21,357 nt of DNA from UBA4459 sp036351335. GTDB taxonomy: Bacteria > Bacteroidota > Bacteroidia > Bacteroidales > F082. The notes under the pieces were generated by a model. That model did no database searches. It saw nothing but the letters and a program-made list of their open reading frames with translations, and was not told the origin of the DNA. Within the stretch, counting starts at the first letter, position 1. Each line of letters opens with the position of its first letter. Made by a program: the position numbers and the translations under genes. Shown piece by piece: positions 7,793 through 15,616 of the stretch. The stretch spans positions 1-21,357 of the forward strand of contig JAZBOW010000120.1 in the NCBI GenBank assembly GCA_036351335.1, written 5' to 3'.

Positions 7793-9820
7793 TTAATCAT
7801 CAAGTATTTTTTTTACTTCTGAAATACTTTCTACCGGCAGTTGGCATGTGTTATTCTGGCACACATAAATCAATGTGTTGCCGTTAACAAAGCGAGATTG
7901 TAAAAATGAAAAATCAAGTTCATTCTTTACTGTACCCGCCCAAATTACTTGCGGATAATAGTGTTGTTGCAACTCTTTAAGTGCAACAAACGCATCATTC
8001 CCACAAATAACCACTTCGTAATTTCCTTCCAGAAAATCCATCATCAATAAAGCCCAGTTAGAATAACCCGAACCATAGTCAACCATTGGTTCTTCCACAT
8101 TCAAAAGCATTTGCTTTGTGATTTGCTCATAATCCCTGTTCTCAAAATAAAAAGCCAGTTTTTTCAGGTTGCGGGCTAATATTGAGTTGGAAGAGGGAAT
8201 CACATTGTCGTACACCTCTGTTTTACGGGTCACCAGCACTTCATTTTCATCAGATGTAAAGAAAAACATGCCGCTTTTCTCATCATAAAAATGTTGTTGT
8301 ACATATATTGCCAATTCGTTTGCTTTTAGGAGCCATTCACCATTCAGTGTTACAGAATACAGAGCTATGTAAGCTTCTATCATACAAGCATAATCATCCA
8401 GCAGGCCGTTAATTTTGGCTTCGCCGTTTTTGTATGTATGATAAAGACCTCCATCTGCTTTTTTAAACTTCTCATCGATCAGGTGGGCAGCCTGAAATAC
8501 GGTTTCCAGGTATTTGGGATCTTCTATTGCCATATAGGCATCCACGTAAGCTTTGATCATCATGGCATTCCATGATGTGAGGCTTTTATCATCCAATCCC
8601 GGACGGACCCTTTTTTCACGGACGGCCAATAGTTTTTTCTGTAACGCACCCATTTTATGATGCAGTTCGCTGGCATTTAATCCATGTTTTTCAGCCAGCT
8701 TTTCGGGTTGTTCAGTACGCATTAAAATATGGTTTCCATGTTCCCAAAACGCATCCTTATTGATTCGGTAATATTCAAAAAAGATGGTCTTGTTGTCACC
8801 TAATTCGGCTTCCAGCTCTTCTTTGGTCCATACATAATATTTACCTTCTTCACCCTCTGAATCAGCATCCAATGCGGAATAAAACACCCCCTCCGGAGAA
8901 GTCATTTCACGTTCAATAAACGATAAGGTTTCCTCAACTACCTGCCTGTACAAAGGATTTTTAAAATACTGATAGGCATAACTATACAGGCTTACAAGCT
9001 GCGCATTGTCGTACAACATTTTCTCAAAATGGGGTACTTTCCATTTTTTATCTGTGGCATATCGGGCAAAACCGCCCCCGATCTGATCGTATATACCACC
9101 ATGGGCCATTTTCTTCAGGGTGAGTTCTACATGTTCTAAAAGATGCTCGTCACCATGTTGCGAGGCATACCGAAGTATAAATTGGTAATTATTGGGAATC
9201 GGAAATTTCGGGGCCCTGTTGGGCCCGCCATGGGTATGATCCATTTGGGCTTCCCAGCGATTCACCATTTTTTGAAGGGATTGTTCAGCTATTTTATTAG
9301 CAGTTGAATCAACTTTTACAATCAATTCGCTTTGCCGGATACCGGCCTCAAGTTGTGTCGCATAATCCAATACTTTCTGGTAATCAGAAGTATATAAACC
9401 GGAAACTTGCAGCAATACGCTAATCCATTGATCTTTTGAGAAGTAAGTACCACCAAAAAAAGGCCTGCCATCCGGCAATGCAAAACAATTCAAAGGCCAG
9501 CCGCCCCTTCCGCTTATTATTTGAATGGCACTCATATATATTTGGTCCACATCGGGATGTTCTTCCCGGTCCACTTTGATGCAAACAAAATTTTCATTCA
9601 TGATATTGGCGACTTCATCATTTTCAAATGACTCATGTTCCATCACATGGCACCAATGGCAGGACGAATACCCAATACTTACGATGATGGGTTTGTTTTC
9701 TTTTTTTGCCTTGTTCATCGCTTCTGCCCCCCATGGATACCAGTTTACAGGGTTGTGTGCGTGTTGCAGTAAATAAGGACTACTTTGGTTAATGAGCTGA
9801 TTGGTATATGAAACCTTCAT
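7793..9820 (-). CDS. YyaL/DUF255 thioredoxin-domain protein (spermatogenesis-associated protein 20 family)
   Basis: The protein has 675 residues, the normal length for this family. The N-terminal half-domain has the family signature NQLINQSSPYLLQHAHNPV, then SSCHWCHVMEHESFE with the active-site pair Cys54 and Cys57 in CHWCH, DREEHPDVDQIYMS, and GGWPL with the cis-proline position at Pro109. The rest (about residues 180-660) is an alpha/alpha-toroid of the N-acylglucosamine 2-epimerase type, with motifs such as KFPIPNNYQF, GGIYDQIGGGFARYATD, HFEKMLYDNAQL, SALDADSEGEEGKYYVW and LTSWNAMMIKAY. There is no signal peptide, so it is cytoplasmic. The biochemical function is not established; a redox or sugar-processing role is only inferred from the folds. 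It is complete, with no anomalies seen. Confidence 0.96.
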   Translation of the reverse strand: MKVSYTNQLINQSSPYLLQHAHNPVNWYPWGAEAMNKAKKENKPIIVSIGYSSCHWCHVMEHESFENDEVANIMNENFVCIKVDREEHPDVDQIYMSAIQIISGRGGWPLNCFALPDGRPFFGGTYFSKDQWISVLLQVSGLYTSDYQKVLDYATQLEAGIRQSELIVKVDSTANKIAEQSLQKMVNRWEAQMDHTHGGPNRAPKFPIPNNYQFILRYASQHGDEHLLEHVELTLKKMAHGGIYDQIGGGFARYATDKKWKVPHFEKMLYDNAQLVSLYSYAYQYFKNPLYRQVVEETLSFIEREMTSPEGVFYSALDADSEGEEGKYYVWTKEELEAELGDNKTIFFEYYRINKDAFWEHGNHILMRTEQPEKLAEKHGLNASELHHKMGALQKKLLAVREKRVRPGLDDKSLTSWNAMMIKAYVDAYMAIEDPKYLETVFQAAHLIDEKFKKADGGLYHTYKNGEAKINGLLDDYACMIEAYIALYSVTLNGEWLLKANELAIYVQQHFYDEKSGMFFFTSDENEVLVTRKTEVYDNVIPSSNSILARNLKKLAFYFENRDYEQITKQMLLNVEEPMVDYGSGYSNWALLMMDFLEGNYEVVICGNDAFVALKELQQHYYPQVIWAGTVKNELDFSFLQSRFVNGNTLIYVCQNNTCQLPVESISEVKKILDD

Positions 9821-9892
9821 AGGATCTTCTCGTTGTTAGCCATTCATACATTGTGTAAACAAAATGATGAACAGTAAATAATAGAATATTTT

Positions 9893-9925
9893 CAAAATTA
9901 TTTAGAATGATTTTTGATAAAACAA
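9893..9925 (-). promoter_or_regulatory. Candidate promoter of the DUF255 gene
   Basis: On the minus strand TAATTTTG (9900-9893) is an exact TAnnTTTG match. A TTG lies at 9925-9923, 22 bases upstream, within the accepted spacing. The predicted leader is about 65 bases. A second exact box, TATTTTTG (9930-9923), overlaps the TTG and would give a longer leader. Confidence 0.45.
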
Positions 9926-9985
9926 AAATAGCTTAATATTTCAACAGGTTTATTTGAACAGGATGCGAAAACAGGAATCGTTCCA

Positions 9986-10024
9986 TTAAAAAACAGGCCC
10001 GCTTGATATCAAACAGGCCTTTTG
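9986..10024 (-). terminator. Rho-independent terminator after the 10059-10913 gene
   Basis: On the minus strand the stem runs over 10020-9995: AGGCCTGTTTGAT against ATCAAGCGGGCCT. It pairs along its whole length if two G-U wobbles are allowed, and it is followed by GTTTTTTAA. Only this strand turns the two mismatches into wobbles, which fixes the direction. It lies about 40 bases beyond the stop of the unknown lipoprotein and separates it from the DUF255 gene. Confidence 0.85.
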
Positions 10025-10058
10025 TTAAATCTTACTAAGTACTTAGCATTTAAATCGT

Positions 10059-10913
10059 TTACGGCAAATTAACCGTGTATGTTTTACCGTTGTAAATGAC
10101 AAAAATCTCATTATCGCAATCACCCGTACCGTATTCAATAATGGCTTCGTCCCAACCGCTGGCATTTACACTAAGTTCTCCTGCGCATATCCACTTGCAA
10201 TTCAATGCAACACGTAAGGGGTCGATGGTGTTCATCTGCCAGGTGTTTGTCAGTTTTGTATTACCGCCTTGCGATACGTTATCACTGCTCTCGCCAGATG
10301 CCGTTCCTGATATTAGATATACATCGTCTATAATTTCAATACTTTCACGGCCCTCTATCCATTCATGAATCCTATCGGAGGTCCAGTTTATAGTACGGCC
10401 ATTATTGGCTTTGTGTACTTCACCATTCACCACCACATCATATTGCATGTGTTGCTGTTCGTTTATACCTGTGTTGGTTATCACCATGGTTCCTATTACC
10501 TGATCATTATCTACAAAATAATTCTCAAGTGTATGCGTAATAACCGTTCCTGGTTCGCGGTACATTCCGGTGAAAGTTGTCAGGATTTTACCTCTGCGGT
10601 AACGGCCATCATTACACAGACAGTTTTCTTCCCCGAAATCGATGGAAAGTAAATAGGGGTTGGCACTCAAATCCAAAATAACTTCGGTACATTCACTTAA
10701 ATAATAGCTTGTGGCTAATTCGAGGCTTGAGCGATTGGAGTTGATTTCATTAGCTTCATCGGCCATACCCGACACATTGTTGAATACATTTTCTACATAA
10801 GCATGATCCTGCGAAAAGGAGGTGTCGTAGGTTTTTTTCTCTTTGAGGCACGAACTTATGATAAGTCCGGAAATAAGAAATACAATAGCAATAAATACAC
10901 TTTTCTTTTTCAT
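10059..10913 (-). CDS. Lipoprotein of unknown function
   Basis: The protein has 284 residues. A lipoprotein signal (KKKSVFIAIVFLISGLIIS, then SC) puts the lipidated cysteine at residue 22. The mature part looks beta-rich and globular. Features seen are YYLSECTEVILDL, IDFGEENCLCNDGRYRRGKI, a possible Ser/Thr-rich turn GTASGESSDNVSQGG, and a C-terminal ECAG-like Cys-rich stretch (NCKWICAGEL) ending in DCDNEIFVIYNGKTYTVNLP. Several cysteines (ECTE, CLC, CKWIC, DCDN) could form disulfides in the envelope. I recall similar FGxxxCxxDGRxRxGKI lipoproteins in other Bacteroidota but know no function. It has its own terminator, so it is probably a single-gene transcript. No consensus promoter box was found upstream. 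Confidence 0.85.
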   Translation of the reverse strand: MKKKSVFIAIVFLISGLIISSCLKEKKTYDTSFSQDHAYVENVFNNVSGMADEANEINSNRSSLELATSYYLSECTEVILDLSANPYLLSIDFGEENCLCNDGRYRRGKILTTFTGMYREPGTVITHTLENYFVDNDQVIGTMVITNTGINEQQHMQYDVVVNGEVHKANNGRTINWTSDRIHEWIEGRESIEIIDDVYLISGTASGESSDNVSQGGNTKLTNTWQMNTIDPLRVALNCKWICAGELSVNASGWDEAIIEYGTGDCDNEIFVIYNGKTYTVNLP

Positions 10914-11105
10914 GATTTTTTGTTTTTGGTGAATAAATAATCAGGGTAAAGAAAAGTCTGTTCCGATTTTTTGGTGTTGGTTTCTATAAAAACAAGAAAG
11001 GAATTGATTTATTGTGAGGAAGTTCGCATACGAAATCAGCGGGTTTTGCGTTAAGCGAAACGCATCCAATTAAAAATCAACAGATTGAATGAAAAACAAA
11101 CATGT

Positions 11106-12122
11106 TTACCACTCCCAGCCAAAGCCCGAATGCATTACATAATCGGTTTCCGGAGAGCCCGGAACGGGCCGGTTGTCGTAGTTTATGGTAACACCGAGTG
11201 AGATATAAAAATCCAGGGGCAAATCATATTTGGCATCGAATTTAAAATCGGAACGCCACCTGCCTGATTCGGTAAAACTTGGATAAGCCGTAAAAGCCGT
11301 TAATAGGCTGAGGTCACCAATATTGAACAAATTCAATTCGGTGCCAATAAACCCCTCCCAGCTTTTACGATCAAGCGAATCAATAAAATAATCCTCATTG
11401 TTGTAGTTGGCACCGGCAGAAAAACCCCAGTAGGATTGGTTTGTATGTATAATGTATTTTCCCATACCCAGTTTACCTGTAGTTCTCAGGTTTAGCTGCT
11501 GATCAGTATTGGAAAGAAACTCCACAGAAGCTAAAGGATACCAATCGTGAGACAGAAAATATTTAAAAGTACTTGCGCCATCTGTCCTGCGGATATCCGA
11601 TACATCGTCCTGGGTAGAAAACAGCATATTATAGGATCCGTCTAACTGCCAGCGTTTGGCCATATAACCAACATTGCTTCGCATGGAAACCTGCCTGAAA
11701 TTATTGTCTTTGGTGAGGTCGAAGCCCAAATTGATAGACGCATACAGCTGGCTCCAGAATCCTTTATCCAATTCATTTAAAATGACAATTTCATCTTGAT
11801 CTACTTCTATAGTTTGTCCATCATCCGTTAATATGGAAATTTTGCCAGGCTCCATTGATTTGATATGGCCATTGTAACGGCTGCCATCAGTTAAAGTGAT
11901 CAGGAAATAGGTGTTTGTATAGATTTCTTTAATTCCATCCCATTCAATTGTAAAATCGTCATCGCTGTAATCGGTTTCAATTTTCAATATATTGCGATCC
12001 ATACTTTTTACTTCGCCCACTATATAATTACCATTGTTAAAAATTAAAGAGTCAGATTGTGAATAGGCAGTTGCTATTCCTAGAACTGAAACAATACAAA
12101 ATGCCAGTAGTAATTTTTTCAT
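11106..12122 (-). CDS. DUF481 family outer-membrane beta-barrel protein
   Basis: The protein has 338 residues from the ATG ending at 12122. An in-frame start at 12170 would add 16 residues ahead of the signal peptide, and the promoter-like box at 12150-12157 argues against it. The signal peptide is MKKLLLAFCIVSVLGIATAYSQ. Two similar small beta modules follow: NGNYIVGEVKSMDRNILKIE and DGSRYNGHIKSMEPGKISIL. The remaining 230 or so residues alternate strands with aromatic ends (WQLDGSYNMLFST, YFLSHDWYPLASVEFLS, YWGFSAGANYNNEDYF) and end in GFGWEW, as expected for an outer-membrane beta-barrel of the DUF481 (YdiY-like) family. The transport or sensing role is unknown. It is flanked by unrelated genes with gaps of about 190 bases on both sides. 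Confidence 0.88.
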   Translation of the reverse strand: MKKLLLAFCIVSVLGIATAYSQSDSLIFNNGNYIVGEVKSMDRNILKIETDYSDDDFTIEWDGIKEIYTNTYFLITLTDGSRYNGHIKSMEPGKISILTDDGQTIEVDQDEIVILNELDKGFWSQLYASINLGFDLTKDNNFRQVSMRSNVGYMAKRWQLDGSYNMLFSTQDDVSDIRRTDGASTFKYFLSHDWYPLASVEFLSNTDQQLNLRTTGKLGMGKYIIHTNQSYWGFSAGANYNNEDYFIDSLDRKSWEGFIGTELNLFNIGDLSLLTAFTAYPSFTESGRWRSDFKFDAKYDLPLDFYISLGVTINYDNRPVPGSPETDYVMHSGFGWEW

Positions 12123-12149
12123 ATCTGTATTTGCTGATGTTTTCGGGCG

Positions 12150-12157
12150 CAAAAATA
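12150..12157 (-). promoter_or_regulatory. -7 box of the DUF481 gene
   Basis: On the minus strand this reads TATTTTTG, an exact TAnnTTTG match 28 bases before the ATG at 12122. No -33 TTG is found at the usual distance. It supports the shorter start, because a start at 12170 would lie upstream of it. Confidence 0.4.
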
Positions 12158-12318
12158 TAAAAACGGGCAAACCCTATTATATTATGTAAAGTATTTCATA
12201 CGGAACGAAACCCTTGTCAATTTGAAAGGACAAATATTCGGGTATTATGACTTTGTAAGTTCGCCAAATACCAGAACAGTCGGGAAAACGAGATAGGGAT
12301 TTTTAAAAAGGTTAAATA

Positions 12319-12504
12319 TTAATTCCCGGCATACTTTAAAAGCACTTCTTTTTTCTTTTCTTCGTCTAATGAAGTAATATATGATTTCCAACCCGGACAG
12401 AATCCAATATGCCATTTCCAAATCCTCCCTAACAGCGATTTGGGTTTGGCGTCATACTTTGCCCGCAGTTTACAGTTTTCACAATTTGAATTTTCCATGG
12501 CCAT
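12319..12504 (-). CDS. Small conserved protein with possible CCHC zinc site
   Basis: The protein has 61 residues; an ATG two codons later (ending at 12498) is also possible. The sequence has CENC (Cys8, Cys11), KPKSLLGRIWKWHIGFCPGWK with His32 and Cys36, and a charged C-terminal helix (SLDEEKKKEVLLKY). The spacing C-x2-C-x20-H-x3-C could bind zinc, which is an inference. I recall small proteins with the same CENC and GRxWxWHxxFCPGW pattern in other Bacteroidota, which supports it as a real gene, but I know no function. It has no signal peptide, so it should be cytoplasmic. It is divergent from the membrane-protein gene at 12663, with 158 bases between them. Confidence 0.82.
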   Translation of the reverse strand: MAMENSNCENCKLRAKYDAKPKSLLGRIWKWHIGFCPGWKSYITSLDEEKKKEVLLKYAGN

Positions 12505-12618
12505 GTGGTTTTAAAATTCTTATACAAGCTATAAAATTAAAAATATTTCATTTTTAAATCCCAAAATACGCCTCATTTAATCCTTAAGCCTGCTCTCTGC
12601 ATGCAAATTGTCAAAAAA

Positions 12619-12646
12619 TTGAATTCATCCGATTGTAGTAATATTG
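12619..12646 (+). promoter_or_regulatory. Candidate promoter of the 12663 gene
   Basis: A TTG (12619-12621), a 17-base spacer and TAATATTG (12639-12646) are one mismatch from TAnnTTTG. The predicted RNA start is about 10 bases before the GTG start. It lies in the divergent gap facing the small CCHC gene. Confidence 0.4.
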
Positions 12647-12662
12647 CACAAAGCTTTTAAGG

Positions 12663-13187
12663 GTGTCATTTTTTGTTAAAATAGTAAACGTATTTCTGCT
12701 GGCTACGGTCAAGTTCTTTTATACGCCCATATATGCATTCATTATTGGGTTCGGTTTTATTGAAACGCTCATCACACTTCTGGCAGGCGGAATATTCGGT
12801 TTTTTTGTGTTTTATTACCTCAGCAATATTCTCATCCTTTCAATAAGGATTTTAAAACCCACAGTGATTAAATATATGCCCGTCAGCATTTTAAATAGGA
12901 TACGATCGTGGCAACAGAAAAGAGTTGATAAACGAAAGAACCGGAAAAAATTCAGCCGTCGGAATAAGATGATTATTAAGGCCCGAAATCAATATGGTAT
13001 GTGGGGCATTTGTTTGCTCACCCCTGTATTGTTGTCCATACCAATTGGCGCTTTCTTACTTCGAAAGTATTACCATCACCGGAAAGAATCTATCCCTGTA
13101 ATGGTTCTGACCATTATTGTGGAGGGCATCCTCATTACCATTTTATCTTGGTATGTGTACCATGTTAAAAATGGGTTAAACTTGTAA
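12663..13187 (+). CDS. Polytopic inner-membrane protein, possibly small multidrug export family
   Basis: The protein has 174 residues and starts at a GTG (12663). Hydrophobic segments lie at about residues 8-28, 32-62, 113-134 and 145-166. Between the second and third is a very basic loop of about 45 residues (QQKRVDKRKNRKKFSRRNK), which should face the cytoplasm. The segment YGMWGICLLTPVLLSIPIG resembles the YG-x2-G-x3-LT-P pattern of the Sm_multidrug_ex (PF06695) family. That assignment is tentative and rests on one motif. There is no signal peptide cleavage site. It starts a run of five plus-strand genes, but the gaps and promoter boxes suggest they are not one operon. Confidence 0.75.
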   Translation: MSFFVKIVNVFLLATVKFFYTPIYAFIIGFGFIETLITLLAGGIFGFFVFYYLSNILILSIRILKPTVIKYMPVSILNRIRSWQQKRVDKRKNRKKFSRRNKMIIKARNQYGMWGICLLTPVLLSIPIGAFLLRKYYHHRKESIPVMVLTIIVEGILITILSWYVYHVKNGLNL

Positions 13188-13234
13188 GGTTTGGCTGTTG
13201 TATCCGACCAATATTTAATTTAGCACACGTAACT

Positions 13235-14119
13235 ATGAATAAGCTGGTATACATATTGTTGTTTTTTATAGCTATTCCATCTACGCAAGCGCAGGAAATT
13301 GTCGATAACCAAAAGCTATGGTCGATACTTACAGGACACTGTCTGCCCGATTATACCACCTATACAACTTCTTTTTTCAAATTTGAAGAAGACACGATTA
13401 TCGATGGTAAAACCTACAAAATGGTTTTTATATCCGAAGATGAATTTCAGGAGGAGTGGTTCTTTTTCGGGTCTTTTATTAGGGAAGATAATAAAAAAGT
13501 ATATCTACGAGAATACTTTGGTGAAGAAGGTCTTATCTATGATTTCAACCTGCAGTTAGGTGATACAGTTGTGGTGAATAATCCGAGGGCGGTATCTGAA
13601 GTAGCGCTGGTATTAACCGAGATTGATTCCGTCGAAACTTCTGACGGTTATCGTGAGCGCTGGAAACTGACCAACGAAGAATTTCTGATACCCGAATACT
13701 GGATTGAAGGTATCGGAAGCACGGGAGGCATCTTAAACAGTTCCACGGAAGTGTTTGGCGGACTTTGCGGAACCTATATTTTATTGTGTGAAGAAGAAAA
13801 TGGCAATACCATTTACCTGAACCCCGAATACGAACAGTGTTATTATTTGCTGCTGAATAATGCTGAAGAACAGGAAGCGTTGCAAATTTCGTATAAACTC
13901 ATTTATAAGCCATCTATTCGCGCCATGGAATTAATTTTTAATGAGCATGGAAAACGGCATATACTTGTTTCCGATATACAAGGCCGGACGATTGCCCGCT
14001 TTGAGTCGGAGGAAAACAATGTTCAATTGCCATTGAATAGTTATACAAATGGTTTGTATATGGTAAGTATACTGCAGGATGACGGCCGTTTTACATCGAA
14101 GAAAATGATGGTGTATTAG
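13235..14119 (+). CDS. Small secreted protein with type IX sorting domain
   Basis: The protein has 294 residues. The signal peptide is MNKLVYILLFFIAIPSTQAQ, cleaved before EIVDNQ. The central part (about residues 20-215) is acidic and beta-rich, with motifs such as EDTIIDGKTYKMVFI and GLIYDFNLQLGDTVVV and a Gly-rich GIGSTGGILN. The pattern of DTIIDGKTY, REDNKKVYLR, LIYDFNLQLGDT and WIEGIGSTGG is common in Bacteroidota type IX cargo proteins of unknown role. The last 70 or so residues are a type A sorting domain (ELIFNEHGKRHILVSDIQGRTI to YTNGLYMVSILQDDGRFTSKKMMVY). It is therefore predicted to be exported to the cell surface. The gap of 47 bases to the preceding gene contains no clear promoter, so it may be co-transcribed with it. 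Confidence 0.88.
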   Translation: MNKLVYILLFFIAIPSTQAQEIVDNQKLWSILTGHCLPDYTTYTTSFFKFEEDTIIDGKTYKMVFISEDEFQEEWFFFGSFIREDNKKVYLREYFGEEGLIYDFNLQLGDTVVVNNPRAVSEVALVLTEIDSVETSDGYRERWKLTNEEFLIPEYWIEGIGSTGGILNSSTEVFGGLCGTYILLCEEENGNTIYLNPEYEQCYYLLLNNAEEQEALQISYKLIYKPSIRAMELIFNEHGKRHILVSDIQGRTIARFESEENNVQLPLNSYTNGLYMVSILQDDGRFTSKKMMVY

Positions 14120-14156
14120 TAGCCGGTTGACCATTCCTTTTTGTAAATTATATCGT

Positions 14157-14164
14157 TACATTTG
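14157..14164 (+). promoter_or_regulatory. -7 box of the GH13 gene
   Basis: TACATTTG is an exact TAnnTTTG match 29 bases before the ATG at 14194. A TTTTTG at 14138-14143 precedes it with only 13 bases between, shorter than the usual -33 spacing, so the -33 element is doubtful. Confidence 0.45.
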
Positions 14165-14193
14165 CCGCTATTAGTCAAAGATTAAGGATATAT

Positions 14194-15546
14194 ATGAAAT
14201 GGTTGCATTACAGCTTGGTGGCGCTGGTTTTTCTCGTATTTTCATGTGATAAAAAGGATGACAATTCCGAAGTAGAGCCCACACCTGAACCGGAAGTAGA
14301 ATTTGAGATTCCTAAAACCGATGATGTGATCATGTATGAAGTGAACCTTAGGGCTTTCAGCTCAGCAGGCGATCTCCAGGGTGTGATCCGGGGATTAGAT
14401 TGTATCAAATCGCTTGGTGTAAATGTCATCTGGTTGATGCCGATTCATCCGATAGGTGACATCAATTCAGTAAACTCGCCGTATTCGGTCAAAAATTACA
14501 AAGAAGTAAATCCCGAATTTGGCACTTTAACCGATCTGAAAGCCCTGGTGGAAACGGCGCACGACAAGCACATCGCCGTTATTCTCGATTGGGTAGCCAA
14601 CCATACAGCCTGGGACAATCCATGGATCACAAATAAGGATTGGTATACACAGGATGCAAATGGTAGTATTATTCCACCTGAAGGTACCAACTGGACAGAC
14701 GTGGCCGATCTGAATTACGATAGTCAGGATATGCGTCAAGAAATGATTGAATCCATGAAGTTTTGGGTAGAAAACGCGAATATTGATGGTTTCCGATGTG
14801 ATGCCGCGGATATGATCCCGTTTGGTTTTTGGCAGGAAGCTATTCTCGAGTTAAATAATATAACCGATAAAGACCTGATTTACCTGGCTGAAGGCGCCAG
14901 AACAGATCATTTTACGGCAGGCTTCGACCTGAATTTTTCATGGAACTATTATAACAAGCTGAAAGATGTTTTTCATGGGGTTTCCACCCCCAACATTCTG
15001 TTTGCTATACACCAGCAAAGTTACAACAATATGCCCGCGGGCAAGCATAAACTACGCTTCACAACCAACCATGATGAATCAGCTTGGGACGCCACACCTA
15101 TGGTTATCTTTGATGGGAAAGAGGGCGCCTTGTCAGCTTCCGCTCTCACTATTTTCTTAGGAGGTGTGCCTTTAATTTACGATGGACAGGAAGTGGGTGT
15201 CACCGAAAACATACCCTTTTTTAACAATTCACCCATCAACTGGGCATTAAACCCGGATATGCTGGATGCGTATAAAAAGATGCTCAACTACTATACTTCA
15301 GCCGAAGTGGTTAAAAAAGGAGAATTGGTCACATACAACCATCCATCTGTGGCTGTTTTCACGCGCACATCAGAAACGGATAAAGTGCTGGTGATCGCCA
15401 ACACACGCAATGAAAACACCACTCTTACAATGCCTGATGAATTGGCCAACACCAATTGGATTGATGTGCTTTCGGGGGTGGCACTTACCATAAACGATCA
15501 CGTTGATCTTTCGCCTTATGAGTTTCTGATCCTGAAAGGCAATTAA
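14194..15546 (+). CDS. GH13 alpha-amylase-like lipoprotein
   Basis: The protein has 450 residues. The lipoprotein signal LVFSC puts the lipidated cysteine at residue 18, followed by an acidic, Pro-rich linker (about residues 22-42). The (beta/alpha)8 barrel carries all four conserved GH13 regions: DWVANH (residues 132-137), GFRCDAAD with nucleophile Asp203, LAEGAR with acid/base Glu233, and TNHD with transition-state stabiliser Asp294. A short beta-sandwich C-domain runs from about 365 to 450. It should hydrolyse alpha-1,4-glucans or maltodextrins at the envelope. The segment VNSPYSVKNYKEVNPEFGT resembles cyclomaltodextrinase- or neopullulanase-like enzymes, but the exact subfamily is not certain. 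No SusC/SusD, SusR or other carbohydrate genes are next to it, so it is not in a visible polysaccharide utilisation locus. Confidence 0.94.
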   Translation: MKWLHYSLVALVFLVFSCDKKDDNSEVEPTPEPEVEFEIPKTDDVIMYEVNLRAFSSAGDLQGVIRGLDCIKSLGVNVIWLMPIHPIGDINSVNSPYSVKNYKEVNPEFGTLTDLKALVETAHDKHIAVILDWVANHTAWDNPWITNKDWYTQDANGSIIPPEGTNWTDVADLNYDSQDMRQEMIESMKFWVENANIDGFRCDAADMIPFGFWQEAILELNNITDKDLIYLAEGARTDHFTAGFDLNFSWNYYNKLKDVFHGVSTPNILFAIHQQSYNNMPAGKHKLRFTTNHDESAWDATPMVIFDGKEGALSASALTIFLGGVPLIYDGQEVGVTENIPFFNNSPINWALNPDMLDAYKKMLNYYTSAEVVKKGELVTYNHPSVAVFTRTSETDKVLVIANTRNENTTLTMPDELANTNWIDVLSGVALTINDHVDLSPYEFLILKGN

Positions 15547-15589
15547 GTCTTCTTAACAATTCGACCATTTTATCACATTTTATAATCCG

Positions 15590-15597
15590 TATTTTTG
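15590..15597 (+). promoter_or_regulatory. -7 box of the MutS-like gene
   Basis: TATTTTTG is an exact TAnnTTTG match 19 bases before the ATG at 15617, predicting a short leader of about 13 bases. A clear -33 TTG is not visible. Confidence 0.45.
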
Positions 15598-15616
15598 TGG
15601 TGATTAATTCCACACC

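Noticed and set aside
11047..11064. A 6-bp hairpin TGCGTT/AACGCA between the DUF481 and unknown lipoprotein genes
   Set aside because: Considered as a terminator of the DUF481 gene, but no U-run follows on the minus strand. The stem is too short to call.
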